DNA of 46,929 nucleotides from Candidatus Pacearchaeota archaeon (GTDB lineage Archaea; Nanobdellota; Nanobdellia; UBA10117; JAFCGI01), in contig JAFCGI010000005.1 in assembly GCA_017608235.1 (NCBI GenBank), positions 1-46,929 of the forward strand, written 5' to 3'. Both the position numbers and the translations under genes were made by a program. This document shows, one piece after another, positions 9,358-19,024 of this stretch (its first letter is position 1; each line of letters opens with the position of its first letter). A model generated the notes under the pieces. The model made no database searches. It was not told where the DNA came from and worked only from the letters and a program-made list of their open reading frames with translations.

Positions 9358-10632
9358 TTAAAAAGAAATCTCAATATCTTGGTTTGTTGACTTTAAGATT
9401 TGTTGTTTTAGCTCTGATATATTGTCTTGGAGCTCAGTTTGATTCTTTTCAAGAGTTCTGTGTTTGTTTTTAAGTTCTCTAGAAATTATGTCCAGCTTAG
9501 ATTCTAATTCATTTAGTTCTTTCTTTAATAGAGATTCTTTATCTTTTATTGGAGCAATCTTTTCATCTAGAAGTTTTTCTTTGGCTTCTAATGCTTTAAT
9601 AATTGCTTGATATTCTTCCCTTAGAGTTTTTAGTCTTTCTTCTGTTAGATTTGTTTTAGATTCTAAAAATTTTGATTTTTGTTTATTATCTAAGTTAATG
9701 TTTCCTAAGTTTATACTTTCTTCTAGGCTTTTTAGAAGAGTTAATATTGTTAAAGAAGAATCTTCAAATATGAATGCTTTATTTGGGGATTTTAAATAGG
9801 AATTTAGAATATCATTATTTTTTGTATCTGATGCATATTTAAATTTTTTAAATAATCTTTTGAATGGGCTAAATAAATTATCTATTTTCTGATCATATAA
9901 TATTTTTTGATCCCTTAGAAAATTAGCCTGTTGTTCTATTTCTTTAATATCTTCAGGAACTAAGGTTTTTAGTTGTTCAAAGATATTATTCTTTTTAAGT
10001 TCATGTTCTTTTATTTTCTGATTTGAAAGCTGGATGAATTCTTGCGCTTCAGAAATATTTTTTCTAATTTCTTGTATAAGATTAAATCTATCTATGATTT
10101 CAGAATATTCCTTAAGAATTGATCCTTTCTTTTTAAAAAGATTACTAAGTTCTTTAAGATTTCTTTTTAGAACTTGGATTTGTTTGTCTAGTTGTTCCAT
10201 AGATTCTCCAAAACACATTATTAGTATACTAGCTTTTTGTGGCGGTAGGTCTAGTTTTAGTAAGATTTTTGCAGTATTATCAATAAATTTCTCTATTTCA
10301 TTATAAGTTAACTCTGGAGAAGATATATCGGATTTGTTTTCTATATCTTTATAGTATTGTTCTCTCAGAGATATTGAAATGTTTAGAAGCTTAGCAGGAT
10401 AGTCTCCATCTGGTTTAAGTTTAGATTGTTTTAGTAATTTGGCTTTGTCCTTTAATATGCTAAATTGAGAAATTAATTCTTGGATCTTTTCTGAGCATTC
10501 TGCCTTGAATTCTTTTATGTTCTGGCTGGCTTTATTGTCTAGAAATTTTGGTAATTCGGAAAAGCTAATACTATATATCTCTGGTTCTGGTTCTTGCGGT
10601 TTCTTTCTTTTGAAGATATCAAAAAAACCCAT
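9358..10632 (-). CDS. Long coiled-coil protein, unknown
   Basis: Heptad-like K/E/L-rich sequence over ~400 aa; N-term MGFFDIFKRKK; ATG at 10632. Confidence 0.75.
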   Translation of the reverse strand: MGFFDIFKRKKPQEPEPEIYSISFSELPKFLDNKASQNIKEFKAECSEKIQELISQFSILKDKAKLLKQSKLKPDGDYPAKLLNISISLREQYYKDIENKSDISSPELTYNEIEKFIDNTAKILLKLDLPPQKASILIMCFGESMEQLDKQIQVLKRNLKELSNLFKKKGSILKEYSEIIDRFNLIQEIRKNISEAQEFIQLSNQKIKEHELKKNNIFEQLKTLVPEDIKEIEQQANFLRDQKILYDQKIDNLFSPFKRLFKKFKYASDTKNNDILNSYLKSPNKAFIFEDSSLTILTLLKSLEESINLGNINLDNKQKSKFLESKTNLTEERLKTLREEYQAIIKALEAKEKLLDEKIAPIKDKESLLKKELNELESKLDIISRELKNKHRTLEKNQTELQDNISELKQQILKSTNQDIEISF

Positions 10633-10680
10633 ATAGATCACTTTTTCTTAGAAGCAATATAAATTTAAAGTTAACTGGTG

Positions 10681-11571
10681 CTAGTTTGTGAAGATTTCTA
10701 TGATATCATTATCTTTTAACTTATGATCTAGACCTACTTGCTGACCCTTAAACTTTGCAGAAGGTCCCCAGATTTTTGCGTATCTAAACTTCTTTACAAA
10801 GTCTTTATGTATTATTTTGGCTGCATATCTTACAGTAGAGTTTATGTCTAAGATTATTGGTTTCTTTGCAATTCCCTTACCTTTTGTTTTTGTGGAAATA
10901 CGAATCTTTCCTAATTTTTTCCAGACTTTATTTAGCAACTCAGGATCTTCAAACATATCTTTTTGAATTATTATGTATGGCATGTAAAATATAAAATTCT
11001 CATAATGTTTTTCTTTAGAGGTCAATTCTATTCCTCCTTTTTTAAGTTCTTGTTTTATAATATTAAGATCTTCTTTATCTTTTATTATGATTAAAATCAT
11101 GTCTGTGTTTTTTATTAAACTTAGAAGTTGCCCAGAATTTTTGCTTTCACTAAATCCTTGATAGATAGCAGGGATTTCTATGCCTTGAAGTTTAATATTT
11201 TCAAATGGAATCATTCTCTGCTCAGGGTTTTTAGTAGTGAATTCATATTCTCCTATTGGAACTGACTTTCCTGAGAGTTTTGAGAGCAGCGTGGACTTTC
11301 CAGAATTTGGAAATCCTATTATTGCAAGAGTGCCTGCTCCTTCTTTTTTAATTGTTAAAGATTTAGTTTTCTTTTGTTGTTTTGCTTTATTAATATTTTG
11401 TTTTAACTGAGATATTTTCTTTTTGATATCATTTCTAAGTTTTTCAGCACCTTTATGCGTTGGTGCTGTTGATAGCATTTTCTTAAGAGCTTCAAACTTC
11501 TCTTTAGGAGTTTTAGCTTCATGAAACTTCTTTTCAGCCTCTATATACTCATAATCAACATTGGTTGGCAT
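10681..11571 (-). CDS. DRG/Obg-like TGS-domain GTPase homolog
   Basis: Walker A GFPNSGKSTLL; C-terminal TGS-like region; G3/G4 divergent. Confidence 0.82.
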   Translation of the reverse strand: MPTNVDYEYIEAEKKFHEAKTPKEKFEALKKMLSTAPTHKGAEKLRNDIKKKISQLKQNINKAKQQKKTKSLTIKKEGAGTLAIIGFPNSGKSTLLSKLSGKSVPIGEYEFTTKNPEQRMIPFENIKLQGIEIPAIYQGFSESKNSGQLLSLIKNTDMILIIIKDKEDLNIIKQELKKGGIELTSKEKHYENFIFYMPYIIIQKDMFEDPELLNKVWKKLGKIRISTKTKGKGIAKKPIILDINSTVRYAAKIIHKDFVKKFRYAKIWGPSAKFKGQQVGLDHKLKDNDIIEIFTN

Positions 11572-11633
11572 TCTAATCCTTAGCTGCTGGACATTTAAAA
11601 AGATTTATAAATATTATATCCTTCAGAAAACAT

Positions 11634-11864
11634 ATGGTAAAAGCATATTTATTAATTATGTCAAAATCTGGAACTGAGAAAGAAATAATTAACGCATTAC
11701 TAAATAAGGTAAACATAAAAGATGCACATATTGTTTATGGTGAATATGATTTAATTGCTAAAATTGAAGTTGATGATGTTTCACAATTAAATGATTTTCT
11801 TTTAGAAGAAATTAGAGTACTAAAGGATGTAGAAAGAACTTCAACATTGATCGTAGCAGAATAA
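11634..11864 (+). CDS. Stand-alone Lrp/AsnC ligand-binding (RAM) domain protein
   Basis: AYLLIMSKSGTEKEII...AHIVYGEYDLIAKIEVDD; no HTH. Confidence 0.85.
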   Translation: MVKAYLLIMSKSGTEKEIINALLNKVNIKDAHIVYGEYDLIAKIEVDDVSQLNDFLLEEIRVLKDVERTSTLIVAE

Positions 11865-11875
11865 AATCATATAAA

Positions 11876-12262
11876 ATGGCCTATAATTATTTAGAATTAG
11901 TATTGCAATCTATGAATATTTTGCTAGCACTAGTAGTTAGTTTAGGATATTTAATGGGATATGTACTCTATAAATTAACTAAAGAAGAATTAGATCCTTT
12001 TCTTAAAAAATATAAACATTTGCAAATGTTTGCACATAAGTTAGATATTCGAGCAGGAATAGTTGGAGCAATTCTTGGATTTTTTATTAATTATATATTC
12101 TTATGGGATTTAGAAATTATTTTTGGAATATTTTTTGGCTTGTATATAATACAAGGAAGTATATTTTCAAGCATTAATAAGAAGCCTGCAAAAAAGCCAG
12201 CTTTGATTTTCTTTGCTAGTTTTGTTATCTTTTATTTATTAGGATTTCTTATAAGGTTTTAG
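11876..12262 (+). CDS. Small integral membrane protein
   Basis: Four hydrophobic stretches; unknown family. Confidence 0.6.
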   Translation: MAYNYLELVLQSMNILLALVVSLGYLMGYVLYKLTKEELDPFLKKYKHLQMFAHKLDIRAGIVGAILGFFINYIFLWDLEIIFGIFFGLYIIQGSIFSSINKKPAKKPALIFFASFVIFYLLGFLIRF

Positions 12263-12300
12263 ATTTTCAGATTTAAAAAAGAAAGGAGGAAGAAATGGAC

Positions 12301-12816
12301 TTAAGCTGCGGCTTTCAGCTCAGTTTCTAATTCTTCTATCTCTGAATTAAGATTATTAATAAAAGAGTTATTACTGATTTCTTTTAATAGATGACCACAT
12401 TCATCACATTTGAAATCAAAATCAAGTGCTTCATTGTATTCTAGCTTCTTGGCACAATTCTTGCACTGAAATGCAAATTTTTGCTCAGATTCAAGTGCTT
12501 TTTTCTTTAAGGCTAGTTCTTTTTTTCTGTATGCTAGATATTTTTCTAGAATTTTATCCTTATCTAATTTCCAGAAGTAAAGATACCACCATTTTCTATC
12601 TTCATCTTTTATCTTAGAATATGTAGCAAACCCTAAATTTCCTAATTTATACAATGATTTTCTAACTGCATTTATCTTAGTACCAATAGCTTCAGCTAGT
12701 TTATTTTCAGAAACATTACCTTCTTCTTCTAGAATATTAACTACTTTGGTTGTTTGTTCATCTACTTCTATTCCAAGGTGCCTTAATATAGATAGCACTG
12801 ACTTTGCGGTCTCCAT
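12301..12816 (-). CDS. tfe: Transcription initiation factor TFE (TFIIE-alpha homolog)
   Basis: wHTH N-terminus, RKWWYLYFWKLD, zinc ribbon CKNC...CDEC; start METAKS preferred. Confidence 0.93.
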   Translation of the reverse strand: METAKSVLSILRHLGIEVDEQTTKVVNILEEEGNVSENKLAEAIGTKINAVRKSLYKLGNLGFATYSKIKDEDRKWWYLYFWKLDKDKILEKYLAYRKKELALKKKALESEQKFAFQCKNCAKKLEYNEALDFDFKCDECGHLLKEISNNSFINNLNSEIEELETELKAAA

Positions 12817-12898
12817 AGCTGCACTGATATAGAGTGCATACATCATTTATAAGCGTTTTGGTTTAAATTTTGAAAAATTCTAAAAAAAGAAAATTATC

Positions 12899-14080
12899 TT
12901 ATATAAATAATTTAGCTATATATGGGCCTATTATGTTTAAAATCAAAAGCACTAAAGTAAAAATTGAGATTGCTTTAAAGATTTTAGCAGCTTTCTTTTT
13001 ATTTTTCATATATTTATTTAGAGTTATGCTAAGCATTCTTCCACCATCTATTGGCCCTAATGGAAGAAGATTAACTGCACCTATACCTATGTTTAGTATG
13101 AATATCCAATTTAAAAGCTTTAACAAATAAATTAAGCTATAGGGTATTGTTTCGCCGAATTTTTCACTAATATGGGATTTTATGCCTATGTTTTGACTAA
13201 ATTTAACTCCCATATATGCAAGAGAATTATTGTTAGGATTTTCTATGGTTTTTATTAATATATCTTGAGACTGCGTTTTAATAAAAATTTCATCTCCAGG
13301 AGTGATATTATCCATGATCGCAGCAAATTCTTCATAAGTTGTGGTAGGTTTTCCATTTATACTATGGATTATATCTCCAGATGCTAAGCCTGCTTTTTCA
13401 GCAGGAAATCCTGGAATTGTATCATCAATATATATTCCTTGATAATCCAGAATATTAGCTGCTGCGGGTGCTACAACTAATGTAGTTAAAAGTAAAACTA
13501 TAGCTGCTGTGCATAAATTTGAAAATGCTCCTGCGCTGAAAATTGATAATTGCGCTTTATGAGAACTATTATTTAGTTGTTTTTCATCTGGTTCTACAAA
13601 CGCTAATGGAAATATAGCAAATAATCCTAATCCTGTAGATCTTATTTTAAGATTATAAGCTCTTGATAGTATTCCATGGGCTCCTTCATGTACTATTATT
13701 ACTACAAACAAGCTAATAAAAAAATATCCTATAGGCACATATATTACTGGGCCTGCTAACTTAAATGGCAGGACAAATGCTACACCAGAAGATACAGCAG
13801 GCTTTAAAAAGATTTGAACAAGATTGTGTATTAGTAATCCTAGAACCGCAACCATTACTATAAAACCTATAGGAACTCCTATTAAGCCCCAAGCTTTCCA
13901 GGCTTTTTTATATTTTTTAGCGAGTCTATCCATAAACTTTATACCTCGCTTTGTTCTATAGATCAAGAATGGAAGTATAAATAAAAATTGAAGACTTATC
14001 TTTTTACGTCTCCGATAGAAAAAGACTGCAAGTAGAGAGTATAGAATGATTGCAAATATCAGATTTATATTAATATTCAT
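12899..14080 (-). CDS. Site-2 protease (M50) with PDZ domain
   Basis: VHEGAHGILSRAY (HExxH), PDZ GFPAEKAGLASGDIIHSING, NLLPLGPIDGGRM. Confidence 0.94.
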   Translation of the reverse strand: MNININLIFAIILYSLLAVFFYRRRKKISLQFLFILPFLIYRTKRGIKFMDRLAKKYKKAWKAWGLIGVPIGFIVMVAVLGLLIHNLVQIFLKPAVSSGVAFVLPFKLAGPVIYVPIGYFFISLFVVIIVHEGAHGILSRAYNLKIRSTGLGLFAIFPLAFVEPDEKQLNNSSHKAQLSIFSAGAFSNLCTAAIVLLLTTLVVAPAAANILDYQGIYIDDTIPGFPAEKAGLASGDIIHSINGKPTTTYEEFAAIMDNITPGDEIFIKTQSQDILIKTIENPNNNSLAYMGVKFSQNIGIKSHISEKFGETIPYSLIYLLKLLNWIFILNIGIGAVNLLPLGPIDGGRMLSITLNKYMKNKKKAAKIFKAISIFTLVLLILNIIGPYIAKLFI

Positions 14081-14081
14081 T

Positions 14082-14279
14082 CTATGCGTGCTTAAATCTT
14101 GCGGTTAAATCAATTAGTTCTATGTGGCTCAGAAACATTGCTCTGCAGCAATATCTGCTTAATTTTAGATCGTCTAAAACTGTCTTTTTATCTTCGCCAG
14201 AATCTACTCTTTCTTTATACTGTTCCCATAATTGGGCTATTGGTTTTCCGCATGAAAAGCATCTTATTGGAATTATCAT
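14082..14279 (-). CDS. rpoN: RNA polymerase subunit N (Rpb10)
   Basis: [14 protein letters not shown]...[16 protein letters not shown]; real start 14279, inside the longer ORF. Confidence 0.96.
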   Translation of the reverse strand: MIIPIRCFSCGKPIAQLWEQYKERVDSGEDKKTVLDDLKLSRYCCRAMFLSHIELIDLTARFKHA

Positions 14280-14298
14280 TTCTTGTTTTTTTCCTCCT

Positions 14299-14748
14299 TT
14301 ATCTCTTACTCTTTTGTCTCTTTGCTCTGGCTCTAGAATGTGTACCAGGCTTTTTTTGTTCTTTTCTTCTTGTATCTGCAATAAGTAAAAGACGATCATA
14401 CTCTAAATACTTTTTCTTTAGTTCTTCATCTTCTGTATAAGCTATGATTGCTTTTGCAATAGCTAATCTTGCTGCTTCAGACTGAGAACTCCAGCCACCA
14501 CCCGTTACTGTTATATTAATATTTAATTTATCTGTTATAGCTTGACCAGCGATCATTAGCGGCTCTCTAATTCTTAATCTTGCCAGTTCTGGCTTAACTA
14601 GGTCTAGATTAACTTTATTTACTCTAACAATGCCTTTGCCTTCTTTAATTGTAGCTTTAGCTATGGATGTTTTTCTTTTTCCACTTGCATGTGCTATTTT
14701 TACTTTTGATTTTGCTTTTTCCTTTGTGGTTTTCTTTTTGGCAGGCAT
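14299..14748 (-). CDS. rps9: Ribosomal protein S9 (uS9)
   Basis: [36 protein letters not shown]-terminal [11 protein letters not shown]. Confidence 0.96.
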   Translation of the reverse strand: MPAKKKTTKEKAKSKVKIAHASGKRKTSIAKATIKEGKGIVRVNKVNLDLVKPELARLRIREPLMIAGQAITDKLNINITVTGGGWSSQSEAARLAIAKAIIAYTEDEELKKKYLEYDRLLLIADTRRKEQKKPGTHSRARAKRQKSKR

Positions 14749-14749
14749 C

Positions 14750-15166
14750 TTATAACTTAGCTCCTAATAATTTTGAAATTTCTCCCACGTAAATAAATTT
14801 TGCTGTAGTTTTAGAGATTGATGCTCTTTTTATGGTTTCTGATTTAGCATCTTTTAAATTTAGTGGTATTCCTATATAACATTTAATGTTTTTATATGCT
14901 TTCTTACCTCTTTCTTTTTTATATGGAAGCATTCCTCTGATAGCTCTTTTTACTATTCTGTCTGGCATTCTAGGATAGAAAGGTCCATGGAAAGGATCTC
15001 CTTTTTCTCTAATATCTTTAAATCTGGCTAAAACCATTTTTTTCTTACCAGAAATTACTGCTTTTTCAGAGTTTATTATAGATATTTTTTCTCCTTCTAA
15101 TGCTAGTTTTGCAACTTTTGTTGCAAGCCTTCCTAGTATGAGATTTGTAGCATCTATAACTTTCAT
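14750..15166 (-). CDS. rpl13: Ribosomal protein L13 (uL13)
   Basis: VIDATNLILGRLATKVAK, RIVKRAIRGMLPYKKERG. Confidence 0.96.
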   Translation of the reverse strand: MKVIDATNLILGRLATKVAKLALEGEKISIINSEKAVISGKKKMVLARFKDIREKGDPFHGPFYPRMPDRIVKRAIRGMLPYKKERGKKAYKNIKCYIGIPLNLKDAKSETIKRASISKTTAKFIYVGEISKLLGAKL

Positions 15167-15167
15167 T

Positions 15168-15518
15168 TTAACCTATTATCCTAATCTTTGAACCTTTTGG
15201 ATTTTTTTCCATTAAGTCCCTGATTTGCATAACCTCTGAACCTGTAGTTTTAAGTTTTTTATAAGCAGTATCTGAGAACTGATATGCTGCAATTATAAGC
15301 TTATGATTTAGATTACCAGTAGCTAAAACTTTTCCAGGAACTATGACTTGTTCGTTGTCTTTAGTATATCTGTTTAGTTTTGTGAGGTTAATTGCTCGTC
15401 TGATTCTTGTAGGTTTTTCGAGATCCCTAGCTATTCTTACCCATATTGGAGTTTTTTTCTTTTTCAAATCCTGAATAAGTTTCTTCAGGTGTATGTTTGT
15501 TTTTTTTGTTTTCTTCAT
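15168..15518 (-). CDS. rpl18e: Ribosomal protein L18e
   Basis: IWVRIARDLEKPTRIRRAINLTKLNRYTKDNEQVIVPGKVLATG. Confidence 0.95.
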   Translation of the reverse strand: MKKTKKTNIHLKKLIQDLKKKKTPIWVRIARDLEKPTRIRRAINLTKLNRYTKDNEQVIVPGKVLATGNLNHKLIIAAYQFSDTAYKKLKTTGSEVMQIRDLMEKNPKGSKIRIIG

Positions 15519-15525
15519 TTTTGAA

Positions 15526-15609
15526 TGCAGGGAACGAGATTCGAACTCGCGGACCCACTAAGGGACAAGGCCCTCAACCTTGCGCATTTGACCACTCTGC
15601 CATCCCTGC
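15526..15609 (-). tRNA. tRNA-Leu(GAG)
   Basis: Read by eye: 7-bp acceptor GCAGGGA/TCCCTGC, anticodon stem CAAGG/CCTTG with loop TTGAGGG, long class II variable arm, GTTCGAATC T-loop. Confidence 0.95.
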
Positions 15610-15633
15610 ATAAGCATAAGCGATGACAAGAGC

Positions 15634-16410
15634 TTACTTGAGTTTTACTTCTTTGAGTTTTTTTGTTACTAACTCTGTAGCTTTACTTAATATTTCTTTA
15701 GGACTTAATTGTCCCCAGCTCTCTAATATGAAAATATATTTTGATTTATCTCCAGTGATTGCTACTGCATTGTTTGTTCTATCCTGACAGGATTTACATA
15801 GATTACATGCTAAGTTATTTTTGACAACTAATTTCTTATCTTTTAATTCAAAAACATTTCTTGGACAGTGTTTAATACAAATCTGAGAATCTTTCGGCGA
15901 GATTCCTGAAGATATATTTATTTCTGGAACTTCTTGATAGTATGCTAATCCTGCACACCATTTAGCATGGTTTGCTCCTCGTCCTAGAACTGCAACTGCA
16001 TCTAAAGAAATTTCTTGATCTTTTAGTAACTTGATTATAATCATGTCTGGATATATTGGAATTACAGATGGATCACTACTAACTATATCTTTAGCATATA
16101 CATTGCAAGGTCCTACTACATTTAGACTTAGCTTTACTTGACATTTTGCACAGCCTTTTCCCTTACAAGAGCATTCTTCTTGTAGATTATAGGACTTTAG
16201 ATCTGTTTTTAGTGGGATTAATCCTAATCTTAGAGCAAGCATCTCATCATATAGTGCACTTTTATTTTTAAGAAAATATACATCTTCTATTGCCAAAACA
16301 GGTACTTCTGAAACTATTGCCCTTCTTAAACTATTAACAAACTCTGGATTTGTATCTTCAATTAATATTTTTAATATATTATCCTCAGAACTTAATTTTG
16401 ATATTTTCAT
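15634..16410 (-). CDS. rpoD: RNA polymerase subunit D with ferredoxin-like Cys cluster
   Basis: NSLRRAIVSEVPVLAIEDV, CSCKGKGCAKC, ICIKHCPRNVF...CNLCKSC. Confidence 0.96.
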   Translation of the reverse strand: MKISKLSSEDNILKILIEDTNPEFVNSLRRAIVSEVPVLAIEDVYFLKNKSALYDEMLALRLGLIPLKTDLKSYNLQEECSCKGKGCAKCQVKLSLNVVGPCNVYAKDIVSSDPSVIPIYPDMIIIKLLKDQEISLDAVAVLGRGANHAKWCAGLAYYQEVPEINISSGISPKDSQICIKHCPRNVFELKDKKLVVKNNLACNLCKSCQDRTNNAVAITGDKSKYIFILESWGQLSPKEILSKATELVTKKLKEVKLK

Positions 16411-16416
16411 TTTAAT

Positions 16417-16812
16417 TTATGGCCTTCGGCCTCTTCTTCCCCCTTTCTTTTTACAACCACCATGTGGAATTGGTGTTACATCTTCAATTGATAATATTCT
16501 GATTCCAGATCTTGTTAACGCTCTGATTGCTGGTTGTGCACCAGGTCCTGGATATTTAGCTCCATTATGTCCTCCCTGTGCTCTAATTTTAACAAATAAC
16601 CTTCCTATATTTTTTTCTTTTGCTGCTAGAGCTGCTTTCTTTGCAGCTTTCATTGCTGCAGTAGGACTTGATTCTAATCTGTCAGATCTTTCTACTTGTC
16701 CGCCTGAAGCTAGCGTAATTGTTTCTGCTCCAGTCAGATCTGTAATGTGAATAATGGTATTATTATATGATGCATAAATGTGTGCTATTCCGGTTCTAAT
16801 TTCTTTAGCCAT
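16417..16812 (-). CDS. rps11: Ribosomal protein S11 (uS11)
   Basis: [42 protein letters not shown]. Confidence 0.97.
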   Translation of the reverse strand: MAKEIRTGIAHIYASYNNTIIHITDLTGAETITLASGGQVERSDRLESSPTAAMKAAKKAALAAKEKNIGRLFVKIRAQGGHNGAKYPGPGAQPAIRALTRSGIRILSIEDVTPIPHGGCKKKGGRRGRRP

Positions 16813-17440
16813 TTGTTTTTACCTTCTTAACTTCTTTAGTTTTTTTAGCAGGAGTTTTTGATTTTTTATTTGATGCTTGTATTTTAGAAGCTTCAGCTTG
16901 CTGTTCTGCTTCTTCTATTGCATTCTTAGGAGCTTCTACTTCTTGTGGTTTTTTGGTAAGAATAACTGGTTTGAATCCTGGAACAAATTCTACTTTATCA
17001 CCTTTATTAACTAAAAAAGAGGGGGAATTTATTCTCTTACCATTAACCATTGCTTTATTATGTACAATAAATTGTCTTGATTGCTTTATTGTTGCTGCTA
17101 ATCCCATCTTATAAATTATTGTTTGCAATCTTTTGTCTAGAACATCTCTAAGCTGTAGAGCAAGAATATCATCTAAATGTGCATCTTCTTTTAGTATTCC
17201 GAGTTTAGAAATAGTGCTCATTAAGATTTTAGTTTCTTCTTCTTGTTTTTCTGGAGGCAATCCTATAATCTTCCTAGCACGGGTTTGCCAGCTTCTTAGA
17301 TAATTTTCTATCTTCCAGATTTCTTTTTTATTTGAGAGCCCATATTCTCTAAGTAATGCTATCTCTTCTTTAATTCTAGATGCCTGCCATGGGTGTAGCG
17401 GCGTCTTGTATTTTTTTCTTAATCTTCTTGGGTCTCCCAT
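16805..17440 (-). CDS. rps4: Ribosomal protein S4 (uS4) with basic/acidic C-terminal tail
   Basis: [19 protein letters not shown]4 domain [23 protein letters not shown]. Confidence 0.96.
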   Translation of the reverse strand: MGDPRRLRKKYKTPLHPWQASRIKEEIALLREYGLSNKKEIWKIENYLRSWQTRARKIIGLPPEKQEEETKILMSTISKLGILKEDAHLDDILALQLRDVLDKRLQTIIYKMGLAATIKQSRQFIVHNKAMVNGKRINSPSFLVNKGDKVEFVPGFKPVILTKKPQEVEAPKNAIEEAEQQAEASKIQASNKKSKTPAKKTKEVKKVKTNG

Positions 17441-17450
17441 TGTATAAAAA

Positions 17451-17500
17451 CCACAGAAACTTGTGCCAACCTCTTGACTAGAGGAAAACTGTTTTTGTGG
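17451..17500 (-). promoter_or_regulatory. Putative structured 5' leader RNA of rps4 operon
   Basis: Nested inverted repeats: CCACAGAAAC/GTTTTTGTGG (10 bp, one G-T) enclosing CCTCT-TGACT-AGAGG, 10 nt upstream of the rps4 ATG. Confidence 0.55.
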
Positions 17501-17524
17501 CTAACATATGCTATATTTAAGCAA

Positions 17525-17532
17525 TTTATAAA
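17525..17532 (-). promoter_or_regulatory. Putative TATA box of rps4 operon
   Basis: TTTATAAA about 25 nt upstream of the start of the structured leader. Confidence 0.5.
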
Positions 17533-17537
17533 TGTTT

Positions 17538-17942
17538 CTAATCACCTAAATAAGGATTAATAATTCTTATTTCTTTATCTAAATTTGTTAAGTTTACAAG
17601 CGCAGGAAACTCAGTTCTACTTCCCCAAGAGCCCATTATTACTGCGATATTATATTCCTTTAAAGAATATTCATTAATAGCTACATATAACTTTCTTAAT
17701 TTCTCTGTATGTTCTCTATCTATTAATCCTAGATCTTGATAATCTTCTAGTAGATTTACTAAAAAATCTTCTACAGATCTTATATAAGAAGTAGTATCAT
17801 GTTTTCTTGATACACTTGCTGGATCACTTATTATATGATTTATTGTGGCTTCTAATCTTTTTACTGGAGAATAATAATATATATTTTCACGAATTCCGCT
17901 TGGAATATAATAATCTATATGTAATCTTGTATTATATGTCAT
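17538..17942 (-). CDS. Hypothetical protein
   Basis: 134-aa ORF between S13 and S4 genes; family not recognised. Confidence 0.65.
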   Translation of the reverse strand: MTYNTRLHIDYYIPSGIRENIYYYSPVKRLEATINHIISDPASVSRKHDTTSYIRSVEDFLVNLLEDYQDLGLIDREHTEKLRKLYVAINEYSLKEYNIAVIMGSWGSRTEFPALVNLTNLDKEIRIINPYLGD

Positions 17943-18001
17943 TTTATCACCTTAAGAAATGTTCTTGTTAATTTTGATTTTATAAAAGTTTCTACTAAAA
18001 C

Positions 18002-18364
18002 TTATTTAGGATTAAGTTCAATAACTGTATGTATTTGTTCAGTTTTGCATTTGTCATCTAAAGTACAATGTCCTGCTAATTTTCCATTTTCAAATATAAT
18101 ATTTATTTCTTTAATTCTAGATTTATAAAGAGATACTCTTTTTCCATCATTAGTTAGGGCTCTACCTGCCAGCCTGATAATTTTATGTGACTCTAGATAT
18201 TTAACTTTTCTATAGACTGACGCCATACTTTCTCCTATTATCTGGGACATTTCTTTTACAGTAGAAGGCTTACAATATGTTAGAAAAATTATTTCTCTTA
18301 GTGATTTCTTACTTGCTATTTTTGCAAGTTCTAAAGGATTCATTACAAGATATTCTTTATCCAT
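18002..18364 (-). CDS. ArsR-like winged-HTH protein
   Basis: PSTVKEMSQIIGESMASVYRKVKYLESHKIIRLAGR. Confidence 0.75.
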   Translation of the reverse strand: MDKEYLVMNPLELAKIASKKSLREIIFLTYCKPSTVKEMSQIIGESMASVYRKVKYLESHKIIRLAGRALTNDGKRVSLYKSRIKEINIIFENGKLAGHCTLDDKCKTEQIHTVIELNPK

Positions 18365-18424
18365 AAAAAATTTCTAATTAATAAGTAATTTAAATTTATT
18401 GGTAACCTAGAAAATAAAAGAAAT

Positions 18425-18979
18425 TTACTTCTTGCCTGATTTTTTCTTTCTTGCAACACCTAATGTAGCGCCTCTTCTGCCTGTGCTGCGAGTTCTTTGG
18501 CCTCTAACTCTTAGACCACGAGCATGTCTCATTCCCCTATAGCTTTTGATTTTCTTCATATTTCTTATATCAAATTCTTTTCTTAGAGTTAGATCTGAGG
18601 AGCTTAGATGTAGATCCTCTCCAGTGTCTGAGTCTCCTCGTCTATTAAAAAGCCATGAAGGAATACCTGCTTTCTTAGGATCTTTTATTACTTCTTCAAT
18701 TTGTTCTATTTCAGGAACAGAAAAATCTCCTGCTTTTCTGGATTTGTTTATTCCTAGAACATTACAGACAGCATTAGAAAACATGAAGCTAACTCCTTTA
18801 GCTTTAGCTATTGCTAAATAAATAGAATTATTTCCGCTAACATCTTTATCTCTGATTCTGACTATATCTCTGAAATCTTTTGATTTCTTAACTGAAGCTT
18901 CTTTTAATTCTTCCTTTACAAGTTTAGTTGCTTCAGTTTCGAATTTTGTTTCAGTGATTCCTTTTTGTTCTTCTGCCAT
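18425..18979 (-). CDS. rps13: Ribosomal protein S13 (uS13)
   Basis: VRIRDKDVSGNNSIYLAIAKAKGVSFMFSNAVC, YRGMRHARGLRVRGQRTRSTGRRG. Confidence 0.95.
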   Translation of the reverse strand: MAEEQKGITETKFETEATKLVKEELKEASVKKSKDFRDIVRIRDKDVSGNNSIYLAIAKAKGVSFMFSNAVCNVLGINKSRKAGDFSVPEIEQIEEVIKDPKKAGIPSWLFNRRGDSDTGEDLHLSSSDLTLRKEFDIRNMKKIKSYRGMRHARGLRVRGQRTRSTGRRGATLGVARKKKSGKK

Positions 18980-19024
18980 CTTAATTTAATTTTAATCTGT
19001 TTAGCTCCTTTTTAAATGTTTGGT

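Noticed and set aside
12295-12330. Short plus-strand ORF MDLSCGFQLSF preceded by a perfect GGAGG
   Set aside because: Only 11 codons and antisense to the tfe 3' end; the AGGAGG tract reads as a pyrimidine-rich T-run terminator after tfe on the minus strand
14280-14399. N-terminal extension of RpoN ORF ([10 protein letters not shown]...)
   Set aside because: Overlaps S9 coding sequence; RpoN homologs start at [12 protein letters not shown] (14279)
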